Below are positions 17,901 to 26,967 of a DNA stretch of 64,000 nucleotides, in pieces. The translations under genes were made by a program, and so were the position numbers. Each line of letters begins with the position of its first letter. Within the stretch, counting starts at the first letter, position 1. Source of the stretch: CAYTGM01 sp964437365 (GTDB lineage: Bacteria > Sumerlaeota > Sumerlaeia > SLMS01); assembly GCA_964437365.1 (NCBI GenBank), contig CAYTGM010000001.1, positions 248,001 through 312,000 of the forward strand. Direction: 5' to 3'. The notes beneath the pieces are model-generated. The model was not told where the DNA came from and made no database searches. It saw only the letters and a list, made by a program, of their open reading frames with translations.

Positions 17901-19443
17901 TGATTGGCACGAAGGATTCAAGATTTACCGGCAATGGACTTCCAGCTGGTATCAGCCTGTATCACCCAGACAGAGTTGGTTTCAGGAAATCTATACCTGC
18001 CGGCGAGATTACCCCATCGGTGGAAGTTGGTATTTGTTCAACAGCAAGATTGATTCCTACACATTTCCCAAAGAGATCGCCAATGCGAAGAAGTATATCG
18101 GTGGTGCTGACTTTATTGATATTTCATCCTGGGGGTGGTCAGATCGAAGTGGCCGCGTTGGAGACTATCGTGATTATTCGCTTGGAGGACTCGCCAACTT
18201 CCAGGAAGGAATACAGTTCTCTCAGGACCAGGGCATTCCCGTTGGCTTGTACATTGAAGGATACAATCTCGATGAAAGGTCTGAAGCCTACAAGGCATAT
18301 GGAGAGAAGTGGAAAATGATCAGCAGTACCGGTTCTGATTACCGAAATGGAACAGAGGTGAAGATCTGTCCCTATAATAATGGGTGGCAGGATTATATGA
18401 CGCAGCTATATATGGACGTGGCTTCAGAGACTGGTGCTGATGCGATGTATATTGATGTTTTTGGTCTGGGAACCTTTCAGTGTTTCAGTGATTCCCACGG
18501 GCACGTTCCGGGGACGTATACACTGCGCGGAGAATATGAAATGACACGCGCTGTCCGGCAAGGCCTGAACAGCATTAAGGATGGAATACCATTGTATACA
18601 GAGTATACGCCGGTAGATCTGATCAGTCAGCATCAGGACGGCTCTTTTTCATACTCTGTGCTTGGCGGTGGCTCATCCCCGCTTCCGACTCGAACAAATT
18701 TGTTCCGTTTTGCCTTCCCCGATTTTAAACAGATCGAGATCATATATGCCCTTTTTCTTGCTCGGAACTGGACCGGGGAGAATCTGAAAAAGGTCTTCTT
18801 CAACGGCGAAGGGATCTGGATTAAAGGCGATCTGACTTCGTGGTATGATGAGAGTATTCTAAGGTTGTACCGAAAGACCCATGAAGTCTTCTCAGAACAT
18901 CGTGATGCCCTGACTACCCTTAATCCTGAGCCGCTTATTGATACAGGAATCTCGAATGTTTATGCGAACAGGTTTGTTGCCGGAGAAAAGCAAATGCTCA
19001 TGCTCTACAACGCCAATTGGCGGGATGTCTTTATCCCACCGTCTCCTATGGTGAAGACGACCAAACGTCACCTTGTCGCTCTTCTCAGTGAGCAGATGGT
19101 CTCTGAGGTCGATGGAGCCAGGGTCAGTCCACGCGATGTTGACTGCATTGTCTCCCTGCCAATCCGAATAACTGCGAACCTTGAAGGAAGTGCTCTTTCG
19201 CTTGAAATAGACCAGTTGGGAGCTGAAGAAAAGCTTTCTCTTATCGCCATCTATGCGGAGAGTCGTGAGAGAGTTCTTCTCAACCACGAGCAATTGCAGG
19301 AATCGATAAACCTACTGGATCACTTCAGTCCTGAGCCCGAAAAACTCATCATAAAGCTTTTGGATCGTGGGATTGTAGAGGACATGGTGATTCTTGATTC
19401 TCGCGAAGAACTTTCTCCAGCGATGACGTGGACACTTCGGTAG
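14977..19443 (+). CDS. Giant exported glycoside-hydrolase-like protein (DUF6259-like)
   Basis: From the ATG at 14977 the protein has 1488 residues; the frame is open from a GTG at 14926. A signal peptide (FLRLAFLVILVTNFEWVYGQ) precedes a golvesin-type beta domain (about residues 25-190, ending DRFYADSIRLV). Two further beta-sandwich modules follow (about 215-345 and 370-510). After a long beta-rich region the last third is a TIM-barrel-like domain: ADFIDISSWGWSDRSG, then GIPVGLYIEGYNLDE, then GADAMYIDVFGLGTFQCF, with acid residues at strand ends as in retaining glycosidases. The order resembles DUF6259 proteins, which are glycosidase-like. I infer an extracellular polysaccharide-degrading enzyme of unknown specificity. 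It stands alone on the plus strand. Confidence 0.68.
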   Translation: MVVKSSFNMFLRLAFLVILVTNFEWVYGQTAFTIESTASDGSITTAELYREFGEWYGAGSFAKSAAIAPELQNGRLQGKGTRFSFKDTLDASFSFFLDGHPDFFPGAVYDLYVTTPSQSAIDAPNSRFVITDDNHPADNPLMEGLAPLTYRHCGDRWYILASAVKIGEGGTITFHEGSTQPDRFYADSIRLVPSTPESELGIGRRIATDSISHWLNWPTSVLNPAENPFAEALPEGLRFNVMEYEKEAAWRSSLRPVWLDRHPWLILQYRLEGSLSDPPFAFLRLCSTSTRFVTVLTSEKLIADGQLHTASIDLRDYISSPQVIGVELQLRASSVSGTSVLIESLEFRDQPPGYFPPPPESAGIVNTGVEIDLASIDDWIARPEWMSPQNVSDNYTVDLGDEYVRFRVADSLKGMKWTRRLAGTRDIESFPYLLFDYKARNIQARSGDYAVYLNGPDGESRPLYQSSLIDDGAWHTAVVPAGVTSINQIAIQAQSEVSGESSLEIRQLAFADKDPRDDLTWYTSLTQGWDDLNAQIEDFQFIDLSDDFNGSSDRLIPLMDIDSKWFETERVTSNEQIPFEVGLGQQNVICTSLPGDSEVISIELNQRASEIYFLLGAHFPGRENPFIEDLISVIDEAERLYIEVHYTDGTRDEFFPVDTVTNLHQVQNQTFSVLAVPTEKHKIIQSVQVHENSDGGLVALAGLSLRVRGDAQFAEPFLVTLAPPLQEAASPPFVDPAIIYEEDLLILDNTFARYEFDLTNGVSLKSFISKYTGHDLVRADDEIAFFTGRWNDIPFTSKELVTEDVDIDTSMPNPEVTVQLRMDEISPAVGFTLKAGFDDRGAGVFDLAVKNDSQTSGSIGLVFPDLRGLTLGSHQENLFYAYPHQTFVLGNEDIQLSTPYSGYFPLQFMSVFDQNEGWGLSLMTKDTGLIYKEFELEKREASFSMRVGYNGIGREAVASGEKFHTPQTSLSLHPGDWHEGFKIYRQWTSSWYQPVSPRQSWFQEIYTCRRDYPIGGSWYLFNSKIDSYTFPKEIANAKKYIGGADFIDISSWGWSDRSGRVGDYRDYSLGGLANFQEGIQFSQDQGIPVGLYIEGYNLDERSEAYKAYGEKWKMISSTGSDYRNGTEVKICPYNNGWQDYMTQLYMDVASETGADAMYIDVFGLGTFQCFSDSHGHVPGTYTLRGEYEMTRAVRQGLNSIKDGIPLYTEYTPVDLISQHQDGSFSYSVLGGGSSPLPTRTNLFRFAFPDFKQIEIIYALFLARNWTGENLKKVFFNGEGIWIKGDLTSWYDESILRLYRKTHEVFSEHRDALTTLNPEPLIDTGISNVYANRFVAGEKQMLMLYNANWRDVFIPPSPMVKTTKRHLVALLSEQMVSEVDGARVSPRDVDCIVSLPIRITANLEGSALSLEIDQLGAEEKLSLIAIYAESRERVLLNHEQLQESINLLDHFSPEPEKLIIKLLDRGIVEDMVILDSREELSPAMTWTLR

Positions 19444-19506
19444 CGCATCTCTTACGTATAAGACCGATAATCGGGAGAGGGTCCTGGAGCTTGCGCCTGC
19501 AGACGC

Positions 19507-20646
19507 TTATGAAGGTAGTTCAAGCCCCAGCACATTCCGCCGTTCAGGCAGCAGATTCAGGATCTGTTTGGCTGCGATGACACCTGACCGGGCTGCGTGC
19601 TCGGCTTTGTCACCCAGGAGGTAATCACCAGCAAGGGCAAATGGCAGGTGCTCGGGGTTGGTGGGCCAGTGTGCTGTGTCAGGAAAACCAAGGGGTTCTG
19701 AAGTTGGACGAGCGACCTTCCAGCGTTTATATGTCTGGGAGATGGGATTTTCCGGAAGCTCAGGGATCAAATGACGCGACTCTGTATAGACTTCCTGAAG
19801 AGCTTCGTGCTCCTTCATATACATGAGGTCTTCACTCCACCTTGGAGACGCCTGTACAACGAGAAGTGAGAACTCAGATGAAATACGCTCGGGGGCCTTG
19901 CGATCTTCCAACGCAAGCCAGGCAATCTTACACTCTGGATCCCCTTTGAGCGCATAAAATGGCTTTTTGACTTTAGGAACTTTATAGATCGCCGTAAAGC
20001 AGCTGTCGTGCTCCACTGAACTGAGCAATGGAACGAGCCCTTCAAGTGAACGGCTTCTTCGAGCTATGCGGTTAGCAGCTGTTGGGGTCGTGGCGAGGAT
20101 AAGCCCCGATCCCATGAAAGGTTCTCGGGTCTCGGGGTTGCGGATCGCCTCACCTTTTTCATCCACGAACCAGAATACTTGTCCCTCTTTTTCCCACCAG
20201 AAGGTCTTCTGATCGTTGTCCCAGCGCACTCCTCCAACTGCTGAATTATAAACAACACTCACCCGGGCTGCCAGTTCTTCCATGAAACCGCTGAAACCAA
20301 TATCAAGACAAAGTCGGTCAAGATCAACGCCGCCGCCTTTTGGGACAACGATCTCTCCGTTTCCCTTCAGTTCATGGACGCCGCCCTGTACACTGACTCG
20401 ATTGGTATCGAGTCCAAGTGACCTGACAAGTCCGCAGATTGTATCATCGGAGCGCTTGAAATACTGTGTCCCATGATCTGCGAGCCACCCTTCGCCTTTT
20501 CGGCTGTTGAAACGCCCACCAGGCCGGTCGAACCCTTCAAGAACCAGAGCCGGTATACCCTGCTCTTCCAGAGTAAAGGCTGCGGTCAGGCCTGCGATGC
20601 CTGCGCCAATAACGATAACGGGGTGTCGAGGTGTCTTTTTCTTCAC
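19507..20646 (-). CDS. FAD-dependent amine oxidase / renalase-like oxidoreductase
   Basis: The 379-aa protein (GTG start at 20646) begins VIVIGAGIAGLTAAFTLEEQ, the FAD-binding GxGxxG, with E36-type acid in LVLEGFDRPGGRFNSR, where GGR...R marks the amine-oxidase/renalase group. HGTQYFKRSD near residue 58 is also typical of renalase-like proteins. The C-terminal FAD contact is FALAGDYLLGDKAEHAARSGVIAA. A central segment (FWWEKEGQVFWFVDEKGEAI) is unusual. Family members oxidise amines or beta-dihydronicotinamides; the true substrate here is unknown. No cleavable signal is seen, so it should be cytoplasmic. It is convergent with the giant glycosidase-like gene, 63 bp apart, without an obvious terminator between. 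Confidence 0.82.
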   Translation of the reverse strand: MKKKTPRHPVIVIGAGIAGLTAAFTLEEQGIPALVLEGFDRPGGRFNSRKGEGWLADHGTQYFKRSDDTICGLVRSLGLDTNRVSVQGGVHELKGNGEIVVPKGGGVDLDRLCLDIGFSGFMEELAARVSVVYNSAVGGVRWDNDQKTFWWEKEGQVFWFVDEKGEAIRNPETREPFMGSGLILATTPTAANRIARRSRSLEGLVPLLSSVEHDSCFTAIYKVPKVKKPFYALKGDPECKIAWLALEDRKAPERISSEFSLLVVQASPRWSEDLMYMKEHEALQEVYTESRHLIPELPENPISQTYKRWKVARPTSEPLGFPDTAHWPTNPEHLPFALAGDYLLGDKAEHAARSGVIAAKQILNLLPERRNVLGLELPS

Positions 20647-20790
20647 GGAAATGCTCGCAAACGATGATAGTTTTTGATGGGAAGGCTGGAAATCAGGCCC
20701 TCAATCACTTACAAAGGTGTTATAACGTCCAGCGACCCACTGGTCACAAGTGAAAGTACAACCAAAGGATTGATTAAGTTATCGACGCCT

Positions 20791-22497
20791 TTACCGGGGA
20801 ACCGGTGAAACAAAGTAGAGGTCGTTCTCATAAAGGATTTCGCCCTGCCAGTTGAGCAGGATTCCCTGATCTTTTTCCCAATTGTAGGGCTTTCGAAGAA
20901 CGAGGTAATCGGCGCCTTCCTCCAGCGCGATGTTGACGATTTCCTCTTCTCCCTTTTTCAGCCATGCGCTGCCAATTCGTACCCAGATGAAGTAATTGTA
21001 CTCATCCTGCCATTCAGCGCCTGCTTCCTCATACCACTCTTTCCAGTATGGTGCGTACTCTTTATCCCACAGCATGGCGGCTCCATCACTCCATTCAAAG
21101 AGAGTTGTCCTCTTCGAATAGATTCTAAATCCCTGAGCATCCGGGGGAGTCACAAAGATGGCTGACTCGGGTGTATTTGCTTCAATCCACTTCTGAACAT
21201 CGAACCAGTCATCACGCATCGGCTGATACCAGCGTTCTCCATGGTACTGGTTCTTGAGCTGCATCCCATAAAAAATCGCTAGAAACAGGACGGGTAGGTA
21301 GAGGAGCTTGTCCGCGTGCTGCCACTTCTTAATAAGGACCGGAAAAGTGGCAAATACAAGAGTCGTCATCCAGAGAAGATGCATGAATAAGTCTTTGTCC
21401 CAGTCGATATACTTCCAGGCTCCAGCGACGGATACGAAAGCCATGAGTGATAGAAAAGAAGGCAAGGTGAACCTGGGGCGAATCCTCAGAAGTACGTAAC
21501 TTAAGACCGTCGACCACAAAAGAAGTACGATGGTAACGAGGTAAGAACTGGAGCGATAGACGTGCAGCTTAATGAGTGATCCCGGAGGGTTTGATTCCAG
21601 AATAAATCCGCCTATCGACCAGAGGAACAGGATAGACGTCGCTGCGAGAGAAAGAAGCAGTCCTTCTCTGTTTTTAAAATAGAAAGGTAGAACGAAGAGA
21701 AAAGAAAGGACAACGATCCACGTTTCCGTGATTTCTTTCTCTTCAAAGCCGCTTGGAAAGAAATGAACGGGGTAGAAAGCTTTGATCAGCTCGGCAAGAT
21801 CTTCAGGAGAACCGAGAGAAGAGGAAGAGAGCATCCACCAGAGGCCGGGGAGTGCTGCGAGAAAGAATGAAGGAAGTGCTACCCAGGCGCTCTTCTCTCT
21901 CTTGTATAGCGCCGGAAGAGCCATGAAGCCAGCCATCAATCCCAGGTATGCGCTCTGCATTGCGTGTATATTGAAGATGAACCCGGACAAGACAAAGCCA
22001 AGGATCCATTTGCGATCAATCAGGAAATAGAGAGCCCAGTAGCCAAGAGCTGTAGCGAACGTTGTGTGGGCAAAGTAGAACCAGTGCAGCGATTCTCCAC
22101 CAATATCAGATTGAATAGAAAGATTCATCCAGACAGCCAGATATGGAGCCCACCAGGCAAGAGGGCAAAGCTTCTTTCCCAGAAAGAAAATCGCTGTATA
22201 GCCAATCAATTTTGTCACGATATGACCAGCAACAAAGAGAGGCTCGACAGGAACCCATTTCGTCACGAACGCGACCACAACCCAAAAGTAACTGAAATAA
22301 TTCCGCATCGATTCCATGAATCGATCCTGAGGAAACAGCTCTGTTTGATGGGACATATGGAGGAACGGTATCTGCATCGAATGATTGTGCAGACCAAAGG
22401 TGTAGCTGTACTTGATCCAGTCGAGCGCAACAACAAGGAGTAGAAAGGGGACAGCAATCTCCCAGCGAATAATACTCTGTTCCCGCGAAGAAGCCAT
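20791..22497 (-). CDS. Polytopic membrane protein (DUF6798/GT-C-like)
   Basis: I take the ATG at 22497 (568 aa), four bases after the stop of the upstream gene; the open frame runs back to 22548. About ten to twelve hydrophobic helices fill residues 10-430. A soluble C-terminal part of about 150 residues follows (VQKWIEANTPESAIFVTPPDAQGFRIYSKR ... ADYLVLRKPYNWE). This tail, with the 'W...NTP..a.f.tP....gfr..s.R' pattern, is typical of membrane proteins built like GT-C enzymes whose periplasmic tail follows the helices. Its partner gene just upstream is a GT87-type protein, so a role in building lipid-linked glycans is likely but unproven. Confidence 0.6.
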   Translation of the reverse strand: MASSREQSIIRWEIAVPFLLLVVALDWIKYSYTFGLHNHSMQIPFLHMSHQTELFPQDRFMESMRNYFSYFWVVVAFVTKWVPVEPLFVAGHIVTKLIGYTAIFFLGKKLCPLAWWAPYLAVWMNLSIQSDIGGESLHWFYFAHTTFATALGYWALYFLIDRKWILGFVLSGFIFNIHAMQSAYLGLMAGFMALPALYKREKSAWVALPSFFLAALPGLWWMLSSSSLGSPEDLAELIKAFYPVHFFPSGFEEKEITETWIVVLSFLFVLPFYFKNREGLLLSLAATSILFLWSIGGFILESNPPGSLIKLHVYRSSSYLVTIVLLLWSTVLSYVLLRIRPRFTLPSFLSLMAFVSVAGAWKYIDWDKDLFMHLLWMTTLVFATFPVLIKKWQHADKLLYLPVLFLAIFYGMQLKNQYHGERWYQPMRDDWFDVQKWIEANTPESAIFVTPPDAQGFRIYSKRTTLFEWSDGAAMLWDKEYAPYWKEWYEEAGAEWQDEYNYFIWVRIGSAWLKKGEEEIVNIALEEGADYLVLRKPYNWEKDQGILLNWQGEILYENDLYFVSPVPR

Positions 22498-22501
22498 CGG
22501 G

Positions 22502-23902
22502 CTACTCTTTACCTGAACGTAAAGTCTTAGTGGTATAGAGAGAGACACCGAGAAGCATCAAGCCACCGTAAAAACCAGGGGCAGAAAAGAGAGCCGCCGG
22601 GATGCCTCCGAGATACCTTGTGTCATAGTAGTAACCAATGAGAAGGTAGATTAACAAGAGGAGAAGCACCAGCTTGTCACTTACTGCTGGCAAGTTTTTC
22701 CTGTAGAGATAGACAATAATGACAAAGGGACCAGAGAGTGCAGAAAGGTGATGGTACCAGCAGACTGGCGATGCAACGGTTCCGGCGATAACCATGCACG
22801 AAAGCGCCAGCAGATTACCGTCATGGTTCTCTTTACCCGTGATTTGACGGGAAAACCAAAAGGTGACTCCAAGGATCGACAGTCCCACGATTGATGAGAT
22901 CGTCTTGATATATCCATGGGGTTTTACAAGGTTGAAATCAGCTGGGTCGTATCCCTCAAATAACCTTAAAAGCAGTCCATTAATACTCTGGTTGGGATAA
23001 TAAGCATAACCTGCTGAAAGAGTCGGCAGGGTGTGCTGAACGTAATCCATGGAGTTCTGCCAGCCCGCATAGATCAACGACGTCAGTCCGGTCACCATCA
23101 GTGTTGCAAAGGTCGCAACCAGGGTCTTCCTTGGAAAGCCGGGAGCGAAAATCAACAAAAACGGAAGGAGGACGAGATGAGGTTTAATGGATACCCCAAG
23201 GGCCAGGAGTATCCCTGCAGGGATATACCATTTTCTTTGGAAGGCAAAGAGAGAGCCTACGAGAAACGTATAGATCCATATGCTGGCCTGAGTGAGTTGA
23301 AGAGCCTTGGCAAAAGGATAATAGAGAATGAAAGCCAGCACATAGAAAGCAATGATCCAGGGATTGTGAGGCAGTCGGTAATTCATCATGAGATAGAGAA
23401 GAATTGCACTTATCAGCCAGAAGATATGGTTATAGAAACTGATTTGATCCGCTGCTTTCCAAAGTCGTTTTTCGTCTTCCTTGTTCCACTCTGGAGATGT
23501 TACCTCGCCGTTTCTCCTCTCCCGACTGAGCTTTACCCAGGGTTCGATGGAGAGGGCGACGAAGGGTGTATAAACAAAGGAGGCTCTGCCTTCTTTGAGT
23601 TGCTCGGGCTGATAGATGCGATATTCAGGGTCAATCCTTCGGCCATAGACGGCTTCGAAGATAGGACGAAAGTCTCCCTCATAGATTGAGTCCCAATTGT
23701 AAAGTGCTTCGTAAGGGCTTCTCCAGGGGTCTGTCGCGTAGGTATCCCAGGAGCCGGTCAGGGGGTAGGTCTCTGAGTCGCCAACGTAACGCATCAGTCC
23801 ATTGACGAAGGTCGCTATCAAAAGCCCCATGAAAAATAGAAGCAAAAGAATATAGGGACGTTCGATCAGGGTGGAGGATGTGTTGTTTGTGCTGCTATTC
23901 AT
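22502..23902 (-). CDS. GT87-type (DUF2029) polyprenyl-linked mannosyltransferase-like protein
   Basis: This 466-aa polytopic membrane protein has a first helix at about residues 16-38. A periplasmic loop rich in D/E and aromatics follows (about 40-135), with SFVYTPFVALSIEPW. Later comes the GT87 core AKALQLTQASIWIYTFLVG...AGILLALGVSIKPHLVLLPFLLI. In GT87 enzymes the 'L..gQ.s....ll...a......aG.llal...iKp' block and an early acidic loop residue are the hallmarks. Such GT-C enzymes use polyprenyl-phosphate sugars on the outer face of the inner membrane. It is the first gene of a two-gene run with the downstream membrane protein (4-bp gap). Donor and acceptor cannot be deduced. Confidence 0.75.
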   Translation of the reverse strand: MNSSTNNTSSTLIERPYILLLLFFMGLLIATFVNGLMRYVGDSETYPLTGSWDTYATDPWRSPYEALYNWDSIYEGDFRPIFEAVYGRRIDPEYRIYQPEQLKEGRASFVYTPFVALSIEPWVKLSRERRNGEVTSPEWNKEDEKRLWKAADQISFYNHIFWLISAILLYLMMNYRLPHNPWIIAFYVLAFILYYPFAKALQLTQASIWIYTFLVGSLFAFQRKWYIPAGILLALGVSIKPHLVLLPFLLIFAPGFPRKTLVATFATLMVTGLTSLIYAGWQNSMDYVQHTLPTLSAGYAYYPNQSINGLLLRLFEGYDPADFNLVKPHGYIKTISSIVGLSILGVTFWFSRQITGKENHDGNLLALSCMVIAGTVASPVCWYHHLSALSGPFVIIVYLYRKNLPAVSDKLVLLLLLIYLLIGYYYDTRYLGGIPAALFSAPGFYGGLMLLGVSLYTTKTLRSGKE

Positions 23903-23983
23903 ACGATCTTTCGGTTCGCCAGAGTTGGTCAGCGAGCTTTCCCTTTGGGGGTACTACCGAGTCAAGGACGAGGACTTATTCTG

Positions 23984-25390
23984 TTAGAAATCTGCATTTC
24001 GAGGTGATCGAGGAAAGGGAATAACGTCTCGGATATTCTGCATGCCCGTGGAAAACTGAAGCAGGCGTTCAAAACCAAGTCCGAAGCCTGAATGAGGGAC
24101 CGAGCCAAACCTTCTTAAGTCAAGGTACCACCAGTAATCCTGTTCAGAGAGATTCAGTTCTTTTAGTCTCTCCTGAAGCACAGGCAGTCTCTCTTCGCGC
24201 TGACTTCCACCAATGATTTCGCCGATCTTCGGCACCAGCACGTCCATCGCTGCAACCGTCTTTCCATCTTCGTTCTGACGCATGTAGAAAGCTTTGATCT
24301 CCTTCGGATAATCATGGAGAATAATGGGTTTCTGAAAGATTTTCTCCGTCAAGAAGCGCTCATGTTCACTTTGCAGATCAAGTCCCCACTCGACGGGAAA
24401 CTCGAATTTGGCCTTCACTTTTTGAAGTCGTTCAATGGCTTCCGTGTAGGAAATTCTTTGAAAGTCGCTTTCAGCAATCAGTTCAGCAGTCTTGATCACC
24501 GACTTGTCTATGCGCTTATTGAAAAAGTCGAGATCTTCTGAGCACTCTTCAAGGAGTCCCTGGAAAAGGTATCTGAGGAACTCTTCTGCAAGATCCATAT
24601 CTCCTTCGAGGTCACAAAAGGCTATTTCCGGTTCTACCATCCAGAACTCTGCCAGATGACGTGATGTGTTGGAGTTCTCTGCTCGGAAAGTTGGTCCAAA
24701 AGTATAGACATTGGAAAGTGCGAGACAGTAGGTCTCAACATTGAGTTGGCCCGATACGGTGAGGGAAGCCTGCTTGCCAAAGAAGTCTTCATTAAAGTCG
24801 ACTGATCCCTCCCCGGTCCTCGGTATATTGTTCAGATCGAGTGTTGTGACCGTGAACATCTCCCCGGCGCCCTCACAGTCACTTGCTGTGATGATGGGAG
24901 TATGGATATACTGAAAACCTCGCTCCTGAAAGAAACGGTGTATCGCAAAGGAAAGGTGATTTCTTACGCGCGCAATGGCACCAAAAGTATTTGATCGAGG
25001 ACGAAGGTGAGCTATTTCTCTTAAGAACTCAAAACTGTGTCCCTTTTTTTGAAGAGGGTAATCGTCTCCGCCGCTTTCTCCGATGAGGTTGACCTGCGAT
25101 GCCTGGATTTCAACGGGCTGTTTACTTCCAGGAGACTGAACCAGTTTCCCCATCACCTCTATGCTGGAGCCGGTCTGAACTTTCTTCAGGATGACTTCCT
25201 CATATCCCGGCAGATTCGCATCAGCGATGACCTGGATCCCCTTCAGAGTTGAGCCATCATTCACCTCGATGAAAGAGAAACCACCCTTTGAGTCGCGACG
25301 GGTTCGCACCCAGCCTCTAACGCAGACTTCCTGGTCTACGGGTTGGTCAGCAAAGAGGGTCTTAATTCGGGAGGATTTCATCTTCATCAT
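23984..25390 (-). CDS. asnS: Asparagine-tRNA ligase
   Basis: Cytoplasmic class IIb aminoacyl-tRNA synthetase that charges tRNA-Asn. I start at the ATG at 25390 (468 aa); upstream in-frame codons back to 25426 begin with TTG and do not resemble the family. The N-terminal OB fold (VCVRGWVRTRRDSKGGFSFIEVNDGS) binds the anticodon. Motif 1 lies around FFQERGFQYIHTPIIT. Motif 2 is GPTFRAENSNTSRHLAEFWMVEPE, and motif 3 is GFGLGFERLLQFSTG followed by the ending DVIPFPRSPRNADF. The FFGKQASLTVSGQL segment is typical of AsnRS rather than AspRS. Length is normal for bacterial AsnRS. Confidence 0.97.
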   Translation of the reverse strand: MMKMKSSRIKTLFADQPVDQEVCVRGWVRTRRDSKGGFSFIEVNDGSTLKGIQVIADANLPGYEEVILKKVQTGSSIEVMGKLVQSPGSKQPVEIQASQVNLIGESGGDDYPLQKKGHSFEFLREIAHLRPRSNTFGAIARVRNHLSFAIHRFFQERGFQYIHTPIITASDCEGAGEMFTVTTLDLNNIPRTGEGSVDFNEDFFGKQASLTVSGQLNVETYCLALSNVYTFGPTFRAENSNTSRHLAEFWMVEPEIAFCDLEGDMDLAEEFLRYLFQGLLEECSEDLDFFNKRIDKSVIKTAELIAESDFQRISYTEAIERLQKVKAKFEFPVEWGLDLQSEHERFLTEKIFQKPIILHDYPKEIKAFYMRQNEDGKTVAAMDVLVPKIGEIIGGSQREERLPVLQERLKELNLSEQDYWWYLDLRRFGSVPHSGFGLGFERLLQFSTGMQNIRDVIPFPRSPRNADF

Positions 25391-25637
25391 CTTTCGTTCA
25401 ACATAATGGGCTAGAGCAGTTCTCAAAATTCTTTGCCGTTATCGACAGGCTGCGACAGGAGCCCGCGGCTTCATGGAGGTTGTGTCATGGCACCGCTAGG
25501 ACTGTGTCTACCTGAAGTCGAATCCATCTATCTCGCTTAGCCGCTAACCGGCCAATCCTTCCGAGAACGGGTCTAAAGTGTTCGGAGGCTTATGGGATGT
25601 GGCAAAAGGATTTATTCAGGTGGTACTAAAAACAAAG

Positions 25638-25665
25638 AACCGACGAGGTGAAGTCCCCGTCGGTT
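25638..25665 (-). terminator. Rho-independent terminator for mdh
   Basis: AACCGACG (25638-25645) pairs with CGTCGGTT (25658-25665), with extra G:C pairs toward the loop. On the minus strand the stem is followed by CTTTGTTTTTAG. It lies 31 bp past the mdh stop codon. Confidence 0.88.
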
Positions 25666-25696
25666 TGATTAATCGTAAGTTTGATGAGCCAGGCAA

Positions 25697-26680
25697 TCAG
25701 CCGAGCATATCTTTGACAGTTTCTCGTTCACTTACAAGTTCATCATTGGTGATCTTAATCTTGCTGGCGGCAAAATCGTTGATCGTGACACCTTTGACGA
25801 CTTCGTATTCTCCAGGGGCAGTTGTCTTGCAGGGAGTTCCAACCCAGATGCCCTCGGCGAATCCGTAGCTGCCATCGCTTGGTCCTGCAATTGTGTGAAC
25901 TTTGCCAGGAGTCAGAAGATCGCGAACGTGGTCGACAACAGCATTTGCAGCTGAAGCAGCTGAACTGAGACCACGAGCCGCGATAATAGCGGCGCCTCGC
26001 TTACCAACTGTCGGAAGAAAATCATTCTCAAGCCATGAGACGTCAGTGATCACGTCGGTGACGGGCTTCCCACTGATCTTCGCGTTGGTATAGTCAGCAT
26101 ACATCGTTGGGCTGTGGTTCCCGTAGACATAAATTTCTTCAACTTCTGAGACTTGAACACCTGCTTTTTTCGCGAGCTGTGTCTGAGCTCTGTTCTGATC
26201 GAGTCGCATGAGAGCCGTGAAGCGTTCTTTTGGAAGTCTTTTTGCCTGGCTTGCAGCGATCATGCAGTTGGTGTTTGCAGGGTTTCCAACGACGACGACT
26301 CGACAGTCATCAGCGGCGGCCTGGTCGATGGCCTTGCCCTGTCCGACAAAGATCTTGCCGTTGTCTTTAAGCAGGTCGGCGCGTTCCATACCCTTGCCGC
26401 GTGGCTTGGAACCCACAAGGAGAGCCCAGTTGACGTCCTTGAAACCAACATGGATGTCGTCAGTCTGAATAATATCATGAAGCAGTGGGAATGCACAATC
26501 ATCAAGCTCCATGGCAACACCACTGAGAGCCTTCATCGCTGGTTCAGCGGGAATTTCAATCAATTGAAGGATCACAGGCTGGTCTGGTCCGAACATCTGT
26601 CCAGAAGCGATACGGAAAAGTAAGCTATAGCAAATCTGTCCTGCGGCCCCGGTTACTGCTACTCTGATGGGTGACTTCAT
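25697..26680 (-). CDS. mdh: Malate dehydrogenase
   Basis: The 327-aa enzyme interconverts malate and oxaloacetate with NAD(H) in the TCA cycle. It belongs to the cytosolic-type MDH group (MDH type 2): VAVTGAAGQICYSLLFRIA binds the nucleotide, with VGSKPRGKGMERADLL the mobile loop carrying substrate arginines. VVVGNPANTNCMIA and MRLDQNRAQTQLAKKAG follow, with a YGNHSPTMYAD block that holds the catalytic histidine. The ATG at 26680 has AAAGGAG eight bases upstream, a strong ribosome binding site. Monocistronic, with the terminator at 25638-25665. Confidence 0.97.
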   Translation of the reverse strand: MKSPIRVAVTGAAGQICYSLLFRIASGQMFGPDQPVILQLIEIPAEPAMKALSGVAMELDDCAFPLLHDIIQTDDIHVGFKDVNWALLVGSKPRGKGMERADLLKDNGKIFVGQGKAIDQAAADDCRVVVVGNPANTNCMIAASQAKRLPKERFTALMRLDQNRAQTQLAKKAGVQVSEVEEIYVYGNHSPTMYADYTNAKISGKPVTDVITDVSWLENDFLPTVGKRGAAIIAARGLSSAASAANAVVDHVRDLLTPGKVHTIAGPSDGSYGFAEGIWVGTPCKTTAPGEYEVVKGVTINDFAASKIKITNDELVSERETVKDMLG

Positions 26681-26791
26681 AGAGTGGCTCCTTTCAAACT
26701 CGGTTGCTGAGTCTGTTCCTCAGCTGAGATTATGTGACGATCAGATCATGTCCTCAGAGGGTGGGAAAGCGTTTCTCGACATGGCAGAAAA

Positions 26792-26818
26792 AAAAGTTCA
26801 TCCGGAAGATGAACTTTT
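26792..26818 (-). terminator. Rho-independent terminator downstream of pgl
   Basis: An 11-bp perfect stem, AAAAGTTCATC (26792-26802) with GATGAACTTTT (26808-26818) around a CGGAA loop, is followed on the minus strand by a run of T (TTTTTTTTCTG). It lies about 150 bp past the pgl stop. Confidence 0.85.
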
Positions 26819-26967
26819 GATCGATCGTCAAAAACTGATATTGGATTGAGAGTGTCTTTCAAAATTCCTGTCCGATATAAACTGGCTGCCAGCACTCCCT
26901 TCAGCATCCCGAAAGCCTCGAAATAGCACCACTATTCCTATGTCTTCAGAATACTCAATGGTCCACT

